The position numbers and the translations under genes are program-made. Source: Alicyclobacillus pomorum DSM 14955 (lineage in GTDB: Bacteria > Bacillota > Bacilli > Alicyclobacillales > Alicyclobacillaceae). From it: 64,000 nucleotides of DNA. The notes beneath the pieces were generated by a model. The model was given only the letters and a program-made list of their open reading frames with translations. It was not told the origin of the DNA and made no database searches. Each line of letters begins with the position of its first letter. The first letter of the stretch is position 1. Below, piece after piece: positions 62,119 through 64,000 of this stretch. The DNA lies in the NCBI RefSeq assembly GCF_000472905.1, contig NZ_AXAR01000009.1:62001-126000 (forward strand), written 5' to 3'.

Positions 62119-64000
62119 CGTCGCGCTCTCGGCGCCATTTCGAATCTTCACGGCCATCCTCTCTGCGCTCTGGCTCTGGATGTTTCTCAGCCCCATGGAG
62201 CAGCTGCACCTCGTGAACCAAGCCACGTCGTTTGCCATGGTCTTTCTCGGCCTGCTGGTGGCGCAAATGACGCCTTGGCGCTGGCTGCGTGGCATCGCCG
62301 CGTTTGTCGTGACGGAAGCGTACATCGTCCACTACTACGCCGGTCCAGTGGGCGTTTTGCAGGGCAGCGGCCACATTGGACACGAGAACGTGGCGCAGTC
62401 CCTGATAGATATCACGCGCTATGAGTGGCAACAGGGCGTCTGGCTGTTGCACGGTACCGAGCAGGGATGGGCCGATCCGCTCCAGACCCACCTCTTTTTG
62501 TGGTGCATTTGCTGCATGTACTGGTTGATTGCGTACGCCTCTGCGAGGGTGCGGTTGTGGCTGTTTTACAACGTGTCGGCAGCCGTCCTGTTGGCCATTG
62601 TAGACGGCAACACGGCGGTGCATCCAAATTGGGCGTTGGTCGTCGTCCTCATCCTCTGTGTGTTCAACTTAGGACTTCTACAGTTTCGGAGGCTGCGGAC
62701 TCGCGTGGTGCAGAGCGGGCGCGGTGCACCATCAAGGCGGTACTTTGCATCGCTTCTCGCGCTTCTGTCCATCAGTTTGACGGTGGCATGGGTTCTCCCC
62801 AAGGACGGGCCAGTCTGGGCGGATCCGGCGAAAGCCATTGCGGCTTGGCACGGGAACGGCCCTGGCGGTGCGGCTCAAAAGGTCATCGGGTATCAGGAGA
62901 ACAACGAGCATCTTGGCGGATCGTTTGTGATGAACCATGATCCCGTGCTGACCATGGTGAGCAAGTACCCGGCGTATCTCCGGGGCATGGTCTACTCGTA
63001 TTACACGGGGCAGGGATGGCAACCTGGATACAACCACTTCGTGCCGGTACCTGTGGGCGAAACGTTTGCAGAGTATGGTCTGGACCAGAGGAAAGTAAAG
63101 GGGAAGCCCGTTCAACAGAAGATCACGGTGGTAGGAGAGAACTTGCGCACCAGCGTCCTGTTCGGCGCATACGCGGTTCAGCAAGTGAAAGGGAGCGGCT
63201 TCACGGACGGGGATGCGCTGGAGGTGTCCCAAGACACTGGCATTGTGTCTGTACACGGGATGCCCAAGGGGCTGACGTATACGGTGACGAGTTACGAGAT
63301 GCAGACACCGGATGACACGCTGCAGAAACTTCCGCCTCTGCCGGATGAACGGGAGGCTGCGTTTCCGGTGGATATTCGCGAGACGTATCTGCAGTTGCCT
63401 GCCATTCCTGACAGAGTGCGGCAACTCGCCTATCGATTGGCCGGCAACAAACACAGTGAATACGACATCGTGACGACGGTGCGCGATTTCCTGCGGTACA
63501 ACTACACGTACGAGACGCAAGGCATCCCGCAACCTGCCGCCAACCAAGACTACGTGGACCAATTTCTGTTTGACTCGAAGAAAGGGTACTGCAACAACTT
63601 CTCGACGTCCATGGCGGTGCTGTTACGGGCACTTGGCATCCCCACCCGATGGGTCACTGGCTTTGCGCCCGGTGAAGAAGATCCCTCCTACAAAGGACCG
63701 GATTTCAAGTATACTTACGAAAACGCGGATGCCCACTCATGGGTCGAAGTGTACTTCCCAAACTATGGGTGGGTGCCGTTTGATCCAACGCCGAACTTTG
63801 ACCTGCCGTACTTGCCGACAGACTCGACCGCCACCCCAACGCCTGCCGTAGGCCAGACCACGACAAACATGACGGTGAATCCTCCAAAGGCGAGCAAAGT
63901 CGACAAAACGGACACCCATGCCGCGACGACAGCCAACGCTTCCATGGACTGGGGAGCATGGTTCCGGACGGTGCTTTGGGGATTGGCGATTGCGGCAGCA
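62102..64000 (+). CDS. Transglutaminase-like (TgpA/DUF3488-type) membrane protein, 3' end missing
   Basis: 633 codons are present and the frame runs off the window. The N-terminal part (about 1-235) has five or six membrane helices; a large external region follows. The transglutaminase-like domain has the catalytic triad Cys497 (KGYCNNFSTSMAVLLRALG), His545 (ENADAHSWVEVYFP) and Asp561 (VPFDPTP). After it is a Thr/Pro-rich linker, and a final hydrophobic segment starts near the window end. GTG 62102 overlaps the DUF58 gene. Together with MoxR and DUF58 it forms a conserved operon of unknown substrate. Confidence 0.93.
   Translation, partial: MSPAYDVALSAPFRIFTAILSALWLWMFLSPMEQLHLVNQATSFAMVFLGLLVAQMTPWRWLRGIAAFVVTEAYIVHYYAGPVGVLQGSGHIGHENVAQSLIDITRYEWQQGVWLLHGTEQGWADPLQTHLFLWCICCMYWLIAYASARVRLWLFYNVSAAVLLAIVDGNTAVHPNWALVVVLILCVFNLGLLQFRRLRTRVVQSGRGAPSRRYFASLLALLSISLTVAWVLPKDGPVWADPAKAIAAWHGNGPGGAAQKVIGYQENNEHLGGSFVMNHDPVLTMVSKYPAYLRGMVYSYYTGQGWQPGYNHFVPVPVGETFAEYGLDQRKVKGKPVQQKITVVGENLRTSVLFGAYAVQQVKGSGFTDGDALEVSQDTGIVSVHGMPKGLTYTVTSYEMQTPDDTLQKLPPLPDEREAAFPVDIRETYLQLPAIPDRVRQLAYRLAGNKHSEYDIVTTVRDFLRYNYTYETQGIPQPAANQDYVDQFLFDSKKGYCNNFSTSMAVLLRALGIPTRWVTGFAPGEEDPSYKGPDFKYTYENADAHSWVEVYFPNYGWVPFDPTPNFDLPYLPTDSTATPTPAVGQTTTNMTVNPPKASKVDKTDTHAATTANASMDWGAWFRTVLWGLAIAAA

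Noticed and set aside
60727-62325. 532-codon open frame on the minus strand
   Set aside because: Antisense to the MoxR/DUF58/transglutaminase operon, whose motifs are intact; the translation is Arg/His/Gln-rich without domains.

Overview
This window looks like a chromosomal segment of a spore-forming, moderately GC-rich Bacillota of the Alicyclobacillus kind. Evidence for spore formation is an alpha/beta-type small acid-soluble spore protein (57270-57467) and an SspH-type protein (31378-31566), both with sigma-G-like promoters. The gene order resembles Bacillus subtilis: acpS, lolA-like, alr, ndoAI and ndoA, then thiL-tsaE-tsaB-rimI-tsaD, an ABC-F gene, tatA-tatC and groES-groEL, with other gene groups inserted between. 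The genus is an inference from protein content and was not searched.

Layout. 1-3361: end of a peptide ABC permease, its lipoprotein, a GntR regulator and a Toprim protein. 3688-8179: rubrerythrin-VIT1 fusion, map, and small or membrane proteins of unknown role. 8296-14766: acpS, nnrE/nnrD, lolA-like lipoprotein, alr, the ndoAI/ndoA antitoxin-toxin pair and ahcY. 14995-19024: amidotransferase, DUF1659, DUF2922, DUF1450, DedA and amidohydrolase genes. 19021-22788: thiL and the t6A/RimI cluster, followed by a dense DnaA-box cluster and cysK. 24175-31207: membrane hydrolase, a ThiF-like gene, the thiazole operon tenI-thiO-thiS-thiG and the ABC-F gene. 31378-35069: sspH, a LysR regulator and a divergent MFS/HlyD efflux pair. 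35196-39938: an overlapping run of PAP2, formyl-THF cyclo-ligase, mobA, a MoeA-like gene, mobB, tatA and tatC. 40005-42042: groESL with a CIRCE operator.

42239-48069 is the most accessory-looking part. It holds a cupin gene between two related hairpin repeats, a truncated MFS remnant behind a LexA-box-controlled SRAP gene, small orphan proteins, two tandem related RNA-like elements with compensatory base changes, and a c-di-AMP (ydaO/yuaA) riboswitch ahead of a ProP-like transporter.

48143-55766 is an arginine/ornithine/proline catabolic regulon. It has a RocE-like permease with a consensus sigma-54 promoter, the activator RocR, and rocA-rocD-rocG. Three copies of TGCAAA-N5-TTTGCA sit at the permease and rocA control regions. 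55897-59629 has an MBL-fold hydrolase, a candidate structured RNA with its own promoter and terminator, the SASP gene, nagB and a four-repeat membrane protein. 59909-64000 is a MoxR, DUF58 and transglutaminase-like operon running off the end of the window. No tRNA, rRNA, CRISPR array or transposase was seen.
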